Source: Telmatospirillum sp.
GTDB lineage: Bacteria > Pseudomonadota > Alphaproteobacteria > Rhodospirillales > Magnetospirillaceae
Direction of reading: 5' to 3'
Assembly (NCBI GenBank): GCA_031291415.1
Contig: JARLJB010000065.1
Coordinates: 1-64,000, forward strand
DNA: 64,000 bases
Shown here: piece by piece, positions 26,449-36,093 of the stretch
How the letters are laid out: the number at the start of each line of letters is the position of its first letter
Position numbering within the stretch: position 1 is the first letter of the stretch
Position numbers and translations under genes: made by a program
Notes under the pieces: generated by a model
What the model saw: only the letters and a program-made list of their open reading frames with translations
What the model was told of the DNA's origin: nothing
Database searches by the model: none

Positions 26449-26491
26449 GGGCAATTGTCCGGGTAATGCCGGACGGTACGGTCATCGCCAA

Positions 26492-26519
26492 AAAAAGGGG
26501 GCAGAATTGCCCCCTTTTT
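26492..26519 (+). terminator. Rho-independent terminator
   Basis: AAAAAGGGGGCA, loop GAAT, then TGCCCCCTTTTT: a 12-bp stem ending in T's, 43 bases after the lipoprotein stop. It is A-rich on the other side and may work in both directions, though no gene converges here. Confidence 0.9.
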
Positions 26520-26595
26520 GCCACTTTGCTGGCTTTTCTTGTGTTTGTCAGATACGTCAGAAATCCCCTGTAATTTTCGGTTTCACGGAGGCTTG

Positions 26596-28017
26596 ATGCA
26601 AGCGTTCTCCCGTGTTTTGGCCACCGTCGCGATCGTGGCCGGCCTGTCGATTGCCGCTCCGCCGGCTTGGGCGCAGGTATTCAATCCCGACTCCTTCACC
26701 TTGAAGAACGGCATGCAGGTTGTGGTTATCCCCAACCACCGCACGCCGGTCGTCAGCCACATGGTCTATTACAAGGTGGGATCGGCCGATGAGGTCGCCG
26801 GCAAAACCGGACTGGCTCACATGCTTGAACATATGATGTTCAAGGGCACCAAGGCGGTGCCGGCCGGGTCGTTCTCGCAATTGGTGGCCAGCAACGGCGG
26901 ACGCGAAAACGCCTTCACCACGGCTGACTATACCGGCTTCTACCAGAACGTCGCAGTCGACAAACTGCCGCTGGTCATGAAGCTGGAGGCCGATCGCATG
27001 GTCAATCTGGCGCTCCAGGACAAGGATTTCCAGCCGGAACGTCAGGTCGTTCTTGAGGAACGCCGGATGCGGATCGAGAACGAACCGCAGGCTTTGCTGG
27101 AAGAGCAGCTGCAGGCGGCGCTTTTCCTCAACAGCCCCTATCATCACCCGGTGATCGGCTGGCGCAATGAGATCGAGAAGTACGTTCTTCAGGACGTCGT
27201 CGATTTCTATCGGCGCTGGTACGCGCCCAACAATGCGATTTTGGTGATATCAGGCGATGTCACGGCAGCACAGGTGAAGCCGCTGGCGGAAAAATACTAC
27301 GGCGTTCTGCGCGCCCGACCGGTCCCGGAGCGGTTGCGGACCGAGGAACCTGCCCCGATCGCCGCTCGAACCGTGGAAATGCGCGATCCGGACGTCCACC
27401 AGCCGGTTTGGGAGCGACTGTATCTGGCTCCCAGTTATCGGGTGGGAGACACGAAATACGCCTATCCTCTCCAGGTGCTGTCCGAAATTCTCGGTGGTGG
27501 CGCCACCAGCCGTCTCTACAAGTCCCTGGTGGTCGACCAGAATATCGCCGCTGAGGTTGCCGCGGCTTACGAACCCGATCGTCTCGGCCAAACGTCTTTT
27601 GACTTCGAGGCCAGCCCGCGTCCCGGCGTGACCGTGGAGGCTTTGCAAAAGGCGCTGGTAACCGAGATTCAGAACGTCGCCAACAAGGGGGTGACCGCGC
27701 AGGAGGTCGAGCAGGCCAAACAGCGGCTGCAGACGGCCGTGATCTACGCCCGCGATTCCTATCACACCGGAGGGCGCGTTCTGGGCGCCGCGCTCGGCAG
27801 CGGCCGGAGCATCGCCGACGAGGAGGCGTGGCCCAGCCGGATCTCCGCCGTAACGTCCGACGAGGTCAGCGAGGCGGCTCGTCAAATATTGCGCGACGAA
27901 CGTTCTGTGACGGGTCTTTTGCTGCCGGCATCCGGCGACGAGGCGACGACGCAGGCCGTCACGGCCGAGCCCGCCCAGAGGTTGGCGCCGGGTATGTCGG
28001 GAAGGGAGTTGCGCTAA
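26596..28017 (+). CDS. Periplasmic M16 zinc protease, catalytic subunit
   Basis: The 473-residue insulinase-family (M16B) protease has a Sec signal (about 1-26, cleavage near AWA-QVF). The inverted zinc motif HxxEH is present as HMLEHMMFKGT (about 76), with the distal Glu in the following LEADRM region. GGGATSRLYKSLV is the C-domain signature. GGAGG precedes the ATG. It overlaps the next gene by one base (TAATG), which encodes the inactive partner; together they should form a peptidase heterodimer. Confidence 0.93.
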   Translation: MQAFSRVLATVAIVAGLSIAAPPAWAQVFNPDSFTLKNGMQVVVIPNHRTPVVSHMVYYKVGSADEVAGKTGLAHMLEHMMFKGTKAVPAGSFSQLVASNGGRENAFTTADYTGFYQNVAVDKLPLVMKLEADRMVNLALQDKDFQPERQVVLEERRMRIENEPQALLEEQLQAALFLNSPYHHPVIGWRNEIEKYVLQDVVDFYRRWYAPNNAILVISGDVTAAQVKPLAEKYYGVLRARPVPERLRTEEPAPIAARTVEMRDPDVHQPVWERLYLAPSYRVGDTKYAYPLQVLSEILGGGATSRLYKSLVVDQNIAAEVAAAYEPDRLGQTSFDFEASPRPGVTVEALQKALVTEIQNVANKGVTAQEVEQAKQRLQTAVIYARDSYHTGGRVLGAALGSGRSIADEEAWPSRISAVTSDEVSEAARQILRDERSVTGLLLPASGDEATTQAVTAEPAQRLAPGMSGRELR

Positions 28018-29321
28018 TGATCCGTCGCTTGATTGCGGTTCTCGCCGTTTGCGTTCTGCCGGTGTTGCCGGCCAACGCGGTGACCATCGAGAAAGTGTCC
28101 AGTCCCGGCGGCATCGAAGCCTGGCTGGTTCAGGACCATACCAATCCGATCATCGCCGTTAATTTTTCCTTCCGTGGCGGGGCGGCGCTCGACCCACCCG
28201 GCAAGACCGGGCTGACCGAGATGGTGGCAAGCCTTCTGGACGAAGGGGCCGGAGATCTCGACTCCCAGGCTTTCCATGGGAAGCTTGAAAATCTGGCGAT
28301 CTCCTTCGGCTATTCCGCGAGCGAGGACGCCCTGCACGGGCATTTGAAGACTATCGCGGCCAATCGCGATACAGCCTTCGATCTGCTGCGCCTGTCGCTT
28401 ACCCAGCCGCGTTTCGATGCCGATGCTGTCGAGCGGATTCGCGGGCAGATTCAGGCCGTGTTGATCCAGGAGTTGCAAAACCCGAACGTCATCGCCGAAC
28501 GGGCCTTCGTCAAGGCGATGTATCCCGATCATCCCTACGGATTGCCGGTCGACGGCACGCCGGAGACCATTACGGCGATCACGGTTGACGATCTCAAGGG
28601 CTGGGTGGCCGCTCATATGGGCCGCGATCAGCTTTATGTCTCGGTGGTCGGCGACATTACGCCGGAACAGTTGACGGACCTGTTGGATCGGACCTTCGGC
28701 GGGCTGCCGGCCAAGGCGGCGCCTGTCGCCGTGGCCGACGTGGCACCGGCGACCGACGGCAAGATCAGCGTGACGCACCGGCCGATCCCTCAAAGCGTTG
28801 TCATGTTCGGGCAAGCCGGTCTCAAACGAAACGATCCCGATTGGTATGTGGCCTATGTGATGAACCACATCCTGGGCGGCGGCAGCTTTTCATCGCGCCT
28901 GATGAACGAGGTCAGGGTCAAGCGGGGATTGGCCTACGGCGTCTACAGCTATCTTCTGCCACATGACCATTCCGCCCTGTTGGCTGGCAGCGTGGCGACA
29001 CGTAACGAGCGGGTGGCGGAAAGCATCCAATTGATCAAGGACGAGTGGCGGCGCATGGCCGAAGGAGGCGTCACCGCGCAGGAGCTGGCCGAGGCGAAAA
29101 CCTACCTCAACGGATCTTTCCCGTTGCAGTTGGATAGCACCGAATCGATCGCCTCCCTGGTCGAGGTCGTCCAGATGGAAAACCTGGGGATCGACTATCT
29201 CAATCGCCGGAAAGCCCTGATCGATGCGGTGTCGGCCGATGATGTCAAACGGGTCGCCCGTCGCCTTCTTGACACCGATCGTCTTTCCTTCGTGGTGCTG
29301 GGCGATCCCAAAGGGTTGTAG
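28017..29321 (+). CDS. M16 protease family, non-catalytic partner
   Basis: The 434-residue periplasmic protein has a signal peptide (MIRRLIAVLAVCVLPVLPANA). The fold is M16, with GGSFSSRLMNEVRVKRGLAYGVYS in the C half, but at the zinc site it reads GLTEMVASLLDEGAG in place of HxxEH, so it cannot bind zinc in the usual way. Paired active/inactive M16 subunits are the rule in this subfamily. The ATG is coupled to the upstream stop. Confidence 0.92.
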   Translation: MIRRLIAVLAVCVLPVLPANAVTIEKVSSPGGIEAWLVQDHTNPIIAVNFSFRGGAALDPPGKTGLTEMVASLLDEGAGDLDSQAFHGKLENLAISFGYSASEDALHGHLKTIAANRDTAFDLLRLSLTQPRFDADAVERIRGQIQAVLIQELQNPNVIAERAFVKAMYPDHPYGLPVDGTPETITAITVDDLKGWVAAHMGRDQLYVSVVGDITPEQLTDLLDRTFGGLPAKAAPVAVADVAPATDGKISVTHRPIPQSVVMFGQAGLKRNDPDWYVAYVMNHILGGGSFSSRLMNEVRVKRGLAYGVYSYLLPHDHSALLAGSVATRNERVAESIQLIKDEWRRMAEGGVTAQELAEAKTYLNGSFPLQLDSTESIASLVEVVQMENLGIDYLNRRKALIDAVSADDVKRVARRLLDTDRLSFVVLGDPKGL

Positions 29322-29414
29322 GGCATCATGCGATCACGTTGAATCTGGAGGGTTCCGTGAGGTCCGGCGCGATCGGACATCCACAACCGGAAATCGCCAA
29401 CAAGAGTCGCTTTA

Positions 29415-29443
29415 TTGGACCTGGGCGGCGGGCATGGTATGGT
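29415..29443 (+). promoter_or_regulatory. Sigma-70-like promoter before the lpx operon
   Basis: TTGGAC (29415-29420), 17 bases, then TATGGT (29438-29443). This is the best -35/-10 pair in the 262-base gap before the DUF374-waaA-lpxK-lpxL group. A CAGCCCC/GGGGCTG hairpin at 29494-29521 lies in the predicted leader. Confidence 0.45.
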
Positions 29444-29583
29444 CCGCCGCTTGAGGGTTCATGGGTAGTGTCTTTGAGTAACAAGCAAAAGATCAGCCCC
29501 GTGGGTAACCGCCAGGGGCTGGCCGGTATCATAACAATGTATCCGTCGGCTCTATTCCGACCTTCGGCGGGAGTCTGACCATC

Positions 29584-30315
29584 GTGGGATTGGTCAAGGC
29601 TGTGACACGGGCAGAGGCCGTTCGGCGGTTTCTTTGCTGGCTGGGGGCCCAATATATCCGATTGGTTTTCGCGACCGGCCGCTGGGATGTGCGGGGCGCC
29701 GACATACCGGCTGCCTTCTGGGACGGTGGACGTCCCTTCATCCTCGCCTTCTGGCATGGCCGTATCTTGATGATGCCTTACTGTTGGCGACGCGAAAAAC
29801 CGATCAACATGCTGATATCGCAACATCGCGATGGCCAGATTATCGCGCAAACGGTCAGCCATTTCGGCATCGACACCGTTTCCGGATCTTCCTCGAAGGG
29901 CGGCTCGGCGGCTCTTCGCACCATGCTCAAATCCTTGAAGGCGGGCCAGTGCATCGGGATTACCCCGGATGGGCCGCGCGGGCCTCGCATGCGCGCTTCC
30001 GATGGCATTGTCCAAGTGGCGCGGCTGTCCGGTTGCCCGATCATTCCCTGCAGTTTTTCTGCCGGGCGCCGCAAAATTCTTGGCAGTTGGGACCGTTTCG
30101 TTGTCGCCTTGCCTTTTTCGAAAGGCCTGTTCGTCTGGGGCGCCCCCATCGAGGTGCCAAGCGATTCCCGTGCCGATGAGCTCCTGGCTATTCGCGGCTC
30201 GGTCGAAGCGAGCCTCAATGCCATCACCCGGCAAGCCGATCAGGCCATGGGACACCCGTCGATCGAGCCGGCGCCGTTGCCCGACGGCACGGCCGACGAA
30301 AAGGCGGCGCCATGA
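29584..30315 (+). CDS. DUF374 lysophospholipid acyltransferase-family protein
   Basis: The 243-residue membrane-associated acyltransferase homologue has the LPLAT motifs: FWHGRILMMPYCW (His in motif I), ITPDGPRGPRM (motif III-like) and PIIPCSFSA. DUF374 proteins commonly stand first in alphaproteobacterial waaA-lpxK operons and are presumed to acylate a lipid A-related or phospholipid acceptor. Start is GTG at 29584 with GGGAG ten bases upstream. It overlaps waaA by four bases. Confidence 0.87.
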   Translation: MGLVKAVTRAEAVRRFLCWLGAQYIRLVFATGRWDVRGADIPAAFWDGGRPFILAFWHGRILMMPYCWRREKPINMLISQHRDGQIIAQTVSHFGIDTVSGSSSKGGSAALRTMLKSLKAGQCIGITPDGPRGPRMRASDGIVQVARLSGCPIIPCSFSAGRRKILGSWDRFVVALPFSKGLFVWGAPIEVPSDSRADELLAIRGSVEASLNAITRQADQAMGHPSIEPAPLPDGTADEKAAP

Positions 30316-31583
30316 TACTTGCCCTTTATCGTGGGCTGACCACACTCGGGGCTCCGTTGATCGCCTATTACCTTGATCGACGGATGGCGCGGGGCAAGGA
30401 GGATCGGGCCCGGTTCGGCGAACGCCGCGGGATGTCGAACCTGTCCCGGCCGCCAGGAAAACTGATTTGGCTGCATGCCGCCAGCGTCGGCGAGTCGGTC
30501 TCCATGTTGCCGGTTATCGAACGCCTGCAGGCGCGGCCGAATACTACCGTCCTGGTGACCACCGGAACGGTGACATCGGCCGAAGTGATGGCCGTCCGAC
30601 TGCCGGCCGGCGCCATCCATCAATATGTCCCGGTCGACCGGCTGCCGTGGGTGCGCCGTTTCCTCGACCATTGGCGGCCGGATCTCGTGCTTTGGGCCGA
30701 ATCGGAATTCTGGCCCAATCTTCTCGTCGAAACGGCCGACCGCGGCGTTCCGCTGATCCTTTTGAACGGGCGTATCTCAGACCGCTCTTTCGCCAAATGG
30801 CGGCGTCAGCCGCGCCTGATGAAACGTCTTCTGGCCGGCTTCGTTCTCTGCCTGGGCCAGACCCCGCTTGATGCCGAGCGGCTCCGGCACCTGGGAGCGT
30901 CCAATGTAATTTGCCGGGGAAACCTGAAGTTCGCGGCTCCTCCCTTGCCGGTCGATGACGCCGCTTTGGCGGCCTTGTCCAGCCAATTGGCAGATCGCCC
31001 GCGGTGGCTGGCGATCAGCACGCATGCCGGCGAGGAAAGCGCCGTCGCCCGTGTCCACCAGACGCTGGAGACAAGGCATCCCGGCCTGCTTACCATCATC
31101 GTCCCGCGCCATCCCAACAGGGGCGGCGATATCATGGGCGAGTTGTCCGCTCTCGGGCTCAAGGTGGCGCAGCGTGGAGCGGGGCAGCCCCTCGAGGCCG
31201 GATCGCAGATTCTGCTGGCCGACACGATGGGAGAGCTGGGCCTGTTCATCCGCGTTGCGCCGATCGTCTTCATGGGTAAGAGTCTGATCGGACAGGGGGG
31301 ACAAAATCCCTTGGAGCCGGCGAGGCTGGGGGCCTCCGTGATGTTCGGGCCGCACATGGACAATTTCGTAGAGATCGCCAAGCGCATGCAGGAGGTCGAT
31401 GCCGCCCAATTGGTCGAGGACGAAGCCGCTCTCGCCGCCGCGGTCTCCCGTCGCCTGACCGATATGCAACTGGTCGTCCAAACCGGCAAGAACGCCCGCG
31501 ACTTCGCCCTCACCGAGGATGGGATTCTCGAAGCCGTGCTGGAGGAAATGTCCCCTTGGCTGGCCGATAAGGAGGGGCGGTGA
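30312..31583 (+). CDS. waaA: Kdo transferase
   Basis: The 423-residue GT30 enzyme adds 3-deoxy-D-manno-octulosonate from CMP-Kdo to lipid IVA on the cytoplasmic face of the inner membrane. Features: N-terminal membrane anchor, IWLHAASVGES (catalytic Glu region, about 52-62), ESEFWPNL, and GQGGQNPLEPARLG in the nucleotide-binding half (about 327). Its ATG overlaps the DUF374 gene and its TGA overlaps lpxK, so the four genes are translated as a unit. Confidence 0.96.
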   Translation: MILALYRGLTTLGAPLIAYYLDRRMARGKEDRARFGERRGMSNLSRPPGKLIWLHAASVGESVSMLPVIERLQARPNTTVLVTTGTVTSAEVMAVRLPAGAIHQYVPVDRLPWVRRFLDHWRPDLVLWAESEFWPNLLVETADRGVPLILLNGRISDRSFAKWRRQPRLMKRLLAGFVLCLGQTPLDAERLRHLGASNVICRGNLKFAAPPLPVDDAALAALSSQLADRPRWLAISTHAGEESAVARVHQTLETRHPGLLTIIVPRHPNRGGDIMGELSALGLKVAQRGAGQPLEAGSQILLADTMGELGLFIRVAPIVFMGKSLIGQGGQNPLEPARLGASVMFGPHMDNFVEIAKRMQEVDAAQLVEDEAALAAAVSRRLTDMQLVVQTGKNARDFALTEDGILEAVLEEMSPWLADKEGR

Positions 31584-32551
31584 TGCGCGCACCAGGCTTC
31601 TGGCTGACGGGAGGGCCGATGTCGGCGGCCTTGGCGCCTCTGGGCTGGGCCTGGGAGTGGGGCTCGCGGCTGCGTGGCGCGTGGACGACGGCCTACCGGC
31701 CGAATATTCCGGTGATCTGCATCGGCAATGTGGTGGCCGGAGGGGCAGGCAAAACGCCCGTTGCCCTGTCGATCGCCCATCGCGTGCCCGGCGCGCATTT
31801 CCTGTCGCGCGGTTATGGCGGCGAGGAGGTTGGGCCGTTGCTGGTCAACCCGCGCAAACACAATCATCTCCAGGTCGGCGACGAGCCTCTGTTGTTGGCC
31901 GAGGTGGCGCCTTGCTGGGTCGCCAAGGACCGGGTGGCCGGGGCCAAGGCGGCGGCAGCCAACGACGCGGCCTGCCTGATCATGGACGACGGCTATCAAA
32001 ATCCGTCCTTGCAGAAGACCATCTCGCTGCTGGTGGTCGACGGACATACGGGGTTCGGCAACGGGCGCTGTATCCCGGCCGGTCCGCTGCGTGAGTCGGT
32101 CGACAGGGCGCTGTCGCGGGCGTCGGCCGTGGTGATCGTCGGCGAGGACCGGGCCGGTGTCGCTGCCAGAGTGACCGGCCGGCCGATCTTGCGGGCGCGC
32201 CAGGAACCGGAGGCCGAGGCAAGCGTCTTGGCGGGGCGGGCTGTCGTCGCCTTCGCCGGCATCGGCAGACCGGAGAAGTTCTTCCATACTTTGGACGGGT
32301 TGGGCGCGCGGGTGGTCGAGGCCTATGCTTTTCCCGACCATTATTCCTACCTGCCCTCCGAGATCGCCGAGTTGGCGGCCATCGCCGAAACCAATGGCGC
32401 GGCGTTGATCACCACCACCAAGGATATCGTGCGGGTGCCCGCCCATGTCCGGGACGCCATCGGCGTCTTACGGATTGTCGTGACCTGGGAAGACGAGGCG
32501 GCATTGTTCGACATCCTGCAACCCGTACTGAAAGGTGCTGCGCGGACATGA
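31583..32551 (+). CDS. lpxK: Tetraacyldisaccharide 4'-kinase
   Basis: The 322-residue P-loop kinase phosphorylates the 4' position of the lipid A disaccharide. Walker A is GGAGKTPVAL (about residue 52). FLSRGYGG, DDGYQNPSLQK and the C-terminal FPDHYSY match the family. The ATG at 31583 gives five-base spacing from GGAGGGG; a GTG three bases earlier is too close. Stop overlaps lpxL. Confidence 0.95.
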   Translation: MRAPGFWLTGGPMSAALAPLGWAWEWGSRLRGAWTTAYRPNIPVICIGNVVAGGAGKTPVALSIAHRVPGAHFLSRGYGGEEVGPLLVNPRKHNHLQVGDEPLLLAEVAPCWVAKDRVAGAKAAAANDAACLIMDDGYQNPSLQKTISLLVVDGHTGFGNGRCIPAGPLRESVDRALSRASAVVIVGEDRAGVAARVTGRPILRARQEPEAEASVLAGRAVVAFAGIGRPEKFFHTLDGLGARVVEAYAFPDHYSYLPSEIAELAAIAETNGAALITTTKDIVRVPAHVRDAIGVLRIVVTWEDEAALFDILQPVLKGAART

Positions 32552-33426
32552 GTGGGAGGGCCTTGCTTTTTCGACTCGAGGCCATTGCCGTCTGGGTCCT
32601 TTACCGGTTTTTCGAGGCTTTGCCGATCGATGCGGCTTCAGCCGTCGGTGGCATGATCGGCAGGGTGATCGGCACAAGGTTGCCGGTTACGCAGCACGCG
32701 AGGCGTAATCTTGCCCGTATTTTTCCTGACTGGTCCGAGGCCGAACGCCAAGCGGTCATCGTCCGCATGTGGGACAATATCGGGCGAACGGCAGGTGAAT
32801 ATCCGCACATTCCCGAACTGACTTTCGGTCCGGGCCAGCGTGTCGAAATCGAGGGGATGGAGCATTTCGAAGCCCTGCGCGACGATGGCAAACCGGGACT
32901 GTTCTTCAGCGGTCACTTCGGTAACTGGGAAATCCTCGGGCCGTTCGCGGCCCGACACGGGATACCGCTGCATCTGATCTACCGGGCCGCCACCAACCCC
33001 TATGTCAATTGGGTCTACACCCGCGGGCGGGCCAACGACGGGGTCGCCCTGATTCCGAAAGGCGCCATCGGCGCCCGGATGGCGCTCGAAAAATTGCGGC
33101 GTGGCGAACATATCGGCATGCTGGTCGATCAGAAGATGAACGACGGCATCGCCGTTCCCTTTTTCGGTCTCGAAGCAATGACCGCGCCGGCCCTGGCGGC
33201 ATTCGCCTTCAAGTTCAAATGCCCGGTGGTGCCGGCCCATATCATCCGGCTGGGCGGGGCGCACTTCCGCATCATCTTCGATCCGCCGATGGCCTTCGAG
33301 GATACCGGCCATCGGCATGAGGACGTCTTGCGGGCGATGACCCAGGTGAACGAAACCCTCGAACGCTGGATCCGCGAACGGCCCGATCACTGGCTATGGC
33401 TGCACAAACGTTGGCCCGAGGCTTGA
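32548..33426 (+). CDS. lpxL: Lipid A late acyltransferase (LpxL/HtrB family)
   Basis: The 292-residue enzyme transfers a secondary acyl chain to Kdo2-lipid IVA. It has one N-terminal membrane segment, the HxxxxE active site in SGHFGNWE (about 121-128), the KGAIGARMALEKL stretch and the C-terminal ERPDHWLWLHKRW. Which of the LpxL/LpxM specificities it has cannot be told. Last gene of the operon, followed by a convergent intergenic repeat. Confidence 0.93.
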   Translation: MSGRALLFRLEAIAVWVLYRFFEALPIDAASAVGGMIGRVIGTRLPVTQHARRNLARIFPDWSEAERQAVIVRMWDNIGRTAGEYPHIPELTFGPGQRVEIEGMEHFEALRDDGKPGLFFSGHFGNWEILGPFAARHGIPLHLIYRAATNPYVNWVYTRGRANDGVALIPKGAIGARMALEKLRRGEHIGMLVDQKMNDGIAVPFFGLEAMTAPALAAFAFKFKCPVVPAHIIRLGGAHFRIIFDPPMAFEDTGHRHEDVLRAMTQVNETLERWIRERPDHWLWLHKRWPEA

Positions 33427-33471
33427 TACCAAGTTGCAGTGGCACGGGCATCCTGAGGTTGTGAAAAATCA

Positions 33472-33565
33472 GTGGCACCGGCCTCCGCGCCGGTGTGGGG
33501 CCGAAGTCGAAAACAAAGGATTTTCGCCGCTTTGCGGCGAACACCGGCAGAGACGCCGGTGCCAC
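33472..33565. repeat. Composite REP-like element of three hairpins
   Basis: Outer arms GTGGCACCGGC (33472-33482) and GCCGGTGCCAC (33555-33565) are exact reverse complements. Inside are CACCGGC/GCCGGTG hairpins at both ends (33476-33495 and 33542-33561) and TTCGCCG-CTTTG-CGGCGAA in the middle (33523-33541). It fills the gap between converging lpxL and hrpB. The block at 33543-33562 recurs unchanged at 55549-55568. Confidence 0.8.
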
Positions 33566-33597
33566 CGAGGTTGAATGGCCCGAAACCTGGTATGGTC

Positions 33598-36093
33598 CTA
33601 TCGGCCTCGCGGTTTCGCGCGGGCGGTCGGTTCGGCCTGCATGGGGTCGTCGGGCCAGTAGTGTTTCGGATATTGTCCCCTGAGGTCGGCCTTGACCTCC
33701 TTGTAGGCGTTGGCCCAGAAGCTGGCGAGATCCTGGGTCACCTGGACCGGGCGGCGGGCCGGCGACAGCAGATGCAGCGTCACCTTGATCCGTCCGCCGG
33801 CAATCGTCGGCGTATCGGCGAGACCGAACATTTCCTGCAAGCGGACGGCCAGCACCGGTCGCTCGGGATCGCTGTAGTCGATGGCGACCCGGGACCCCGA
33901 GGGCACGCTGACATGGGTCGGGGCCAGCGTCTCGATCGCTTTCTTGCGGTCCCAAGGCAGGATGGCGCCAATGATGTCGGCCATCTTGAGATCGGCCAAA
34001 TGACTGCGCCGGCTCTTGCCGTCGAGCCAGGGGGCCAGCCACTCTTCCAGGTTCGCCATCAGGGCCGCGTCGGAAAGATCCGGCCAACCGTCGCCGTCGA
34101 TCCGGCGCAGGAAGGCGACGCGGGCCAGCAGGTCGCGGCTGGCCGCCGACCATGGCAAACAGCCGAGCCCCATCTGGCGGATGCCATCGAGCAGGGCCGC
34201 CGTGACCGCCTCGCGCGGCGGCCGGTCCAGGCGGATATCTTCGAGCAGCAGTTCGCCAAGGCGGCGTTGGCGCCGGGCGGCGACCGCCTCCTCGCGCGGA
34301 TCCCAGGCGATCGTCTCGCCCACCACGATCTGGTCGGCGAAATGGTCCTCGATGTCCGCGAGCGCCACCGGCGCGGCGAGGAAGATCCGCGCCTCGCGGC
34401 GGTCGCCATCCAATTCGGCGACCACCAGCGTCTCTTCGACAGCCAGAGCTTCCGGTTCCCGGAAAAAGGCGCCGCGACCGTTGGACAAGCGGTATTGCAA
34501 ACCGCCGCCGGGACGCCGGACGGCGATCCGGTCGGGGTAGGCGAAAGCCAGCAGCAGGCCCGCCGATTGGCTGGACGGCGAGGGCTCCGCCTTGATGTTC
34601 AGTTGGCGGCGCATCTGACGGGCCGCCTCGCGGCACCGTTGCACTCCGCCGCGGTCGACCGGTTGGCCGCGGGGATCCCGCAGCAGTTCGAGACGCGATC
34701 TGAGGTCGGAGTCGGCCTGACGAAGAATATCGCGTTCCGATAGCAGCGCCGCCAGGTCGCAGGCCGTGGCGCCCAGGCCGAGTTCCTTTCCCTTGATGAC
34801 CATGTGGGCGAGCCTGGGATGCGTGGGCAGGCCGGCCATTTTTCGACCGTGCGGGGTGATCCGTCCGGCTCCGTCGAGGGCGGCAAGCTCGCGGAGCAAG
34901 TCGCGGGCCTGGGAAAATGCGGCGGCCGGTGGCGGGTCGAGCCAAGCCAGGACGGCGGGGTCTGAAACGCCCCAGCGCGCCAATTCGAGAACCAGCGACG
35001 CCAGGTCCGTCTCGACGATTTCGGGCGACGTGAAGGCCGGCAAGGCGCGATGCGCGGCTTCCGTCCACAGGCGGTAGCAGAACCCTGGACCCAAGCGGCC
35101 GGCCCGGCCGCGGCGCTGCTCCGCCGAGGCTTTGGAAACGGGCAGGGTGACCAGGCGGGTCATGCCGCCATTGGGGTCGAAACGAGGGACGCGCATCCGG
35201 CCGCCATCGACGACCACGCTGATTCCTTCGATGGTCAGGCTGGTCTCGGCGATGGCGGTCGCCAGCACGACCTTGCGGCGTCCCGACCGGGGCAGCAGGG
35301 CGGCGTCCTGGGCCTCTTGCGACAGATCGCCGTAGAGCGGTGCGATGAGGACATCGGGAACGCGGTCTTTGAGGCGTGTCTCGACCCGCCGGATCTCGCC
35401 CTGGCCGGGCAGAAAGACCAGCAGGTCGCCCTCCGGGACGTCCTCCAGAGCCCGGCACACCAGGGCGGCGACAGCATCCTCGAAACGGTCGGTGGCCGGT
35501 TTTTCCAGCCAGCGGATGTCCACCGGGTAAGCTCTGCCCCGGCTGGTGATCACCGGAACGTCGTTCATCAGATGGGCGATCGGCGTGCCGTCGAGTGTCG
35601 CCGACATGACCAAAAGGCGCAGGTCGTCACGCAACGTGGCTTGCGATTCGAGGCAAAGTGCCAGGCCGAGATCAGCGTTCAGGCTGCGTTCGTGGAATTC
35701 GTCGAAGAGGACTGCCCCAATGCCCTCGAGACCGGGATCATCCTGGATCATCCGGGTCAGAATGCCTTCGGTGACGACCTCGATCCGGGTCTTCGGTCCG
35801 ACGCGGCTGTCCTGGCGGATACGGTAGCCGACCGTCTCGCCGACCGTTTCACCCAGCGTCGCCGCCATCCGCCGGGCGGCGGCGCGGGCCGCCAGTCGCC
35901 TGGGCTCCAGCATGACGATCTTGCCGGCTTGCAGCCAGGGAGCATTCAAGAGGGCGAGCGGCACGCGAGTCGTCTTGCCGGCTCCCGGCGGTGCCTGAAG
36001 AACGGCGCCAGCCCGGGTCTCGAGGGCGGCGAGCAGGTCGGGCAGGACCGGATCGATGGGAAGGCTCAGGATTCCCGGTAGGCGGCCCGACAA
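33598..36093 (-). CDS. hrpB: ATP-dependent helicase HrpB
   Basis: DEAH-box helicase of about 831 residues. Motif I is PPGAGKTTRVPLALL (about 34-48), motif II is FDEFHERSLNADLGLAL (about 128), then motif III SATLDG and motif VI EQRRGRAGRLGPG. The C-terminal HrpB domain follows. Bacterial role is unclear; RNA processing is presumed. No ATG suits: the conserved start (LPIDPVLPDLL) lies inside the queD 3' end. TTG at 36093-36091, with GGGAG about eight bases upstream, is the best start and overlaps queD by 28 bases. The frame is open back to 36303, but that part is the queD antiframe. Confidence 0.92.
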   Translation of the reverse strand: MSGRLPGILSLPIDPVLPDLLAALETRAGAVLQAPPGAGKTTRVPLALLNAPWLQAGKIVMLEPRRLAARAAARRMAATLGETVGETVGYRIRQDSRVGPKTRIEVVTEGILTRMIQDDPGLEGIGAVLFDEFHERSLNADLGLALCLESQATLRDDLRLLVMSATLDGTPIAHLMNDVPVITSRGRAYPVDIRWLEKPATDRFEDAVAALVCRALEDVPEGDLLVFLPGQGEIRRVETRLKDRVPDVLIAPLYGDLSQEAQDAALLPRSGRRKVVLATAIAETSLTIEGISVVVDGGRMRVPRFDPNGGMTRLVTLPVSKASAEQRRGRAGRLGPGFCYRLWTEAAHRALPAFTSPEIVETDLASLVLELARWGVSDPAVLAWLDPPPAAAFSQARDLLRELAALDGAGRITPHGRKMAGLPTHPRLAHMVIKGKELGLGATACDLAALLSERDILRQADSDLRSRLELLRDPRGQPVDRGGVQRCREAARQMRRQLNIKAEPSPSSQSAGLLLAFAYPDRIAVRRPGGGLQYRLSNGRGAFFREPEALAVEETLVVAELDGDRREARIFLAAPVALADIEDHFADQIVVGETIAWDPREEAVAARRQRRLGELLLEDIRLDRPPREAVTAALLDGIRQMGLGCLPWSAASRDLLARVAFLRRIDGDGWPDLSDAALMANLEEWLAPWLDGKSRRSHLADLKMADIIGAILPWDRKKAIETLAPTHVSVPSGSRVAIDYSDPERPVLAVRLQEMFGLADTPTIAGGRIKVTLHLLSPARRPVQVTQDLASFWANAYKEVKADLRGQYPKHYWPDDPMQAEPTARAKPRGR

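Noticed and set aside
28017-29321. Second M16 gene as an independent active protease
   Set aside because: The HxxEH zinc motif is missing, so it is better read as the inactive partner of the gene before it.
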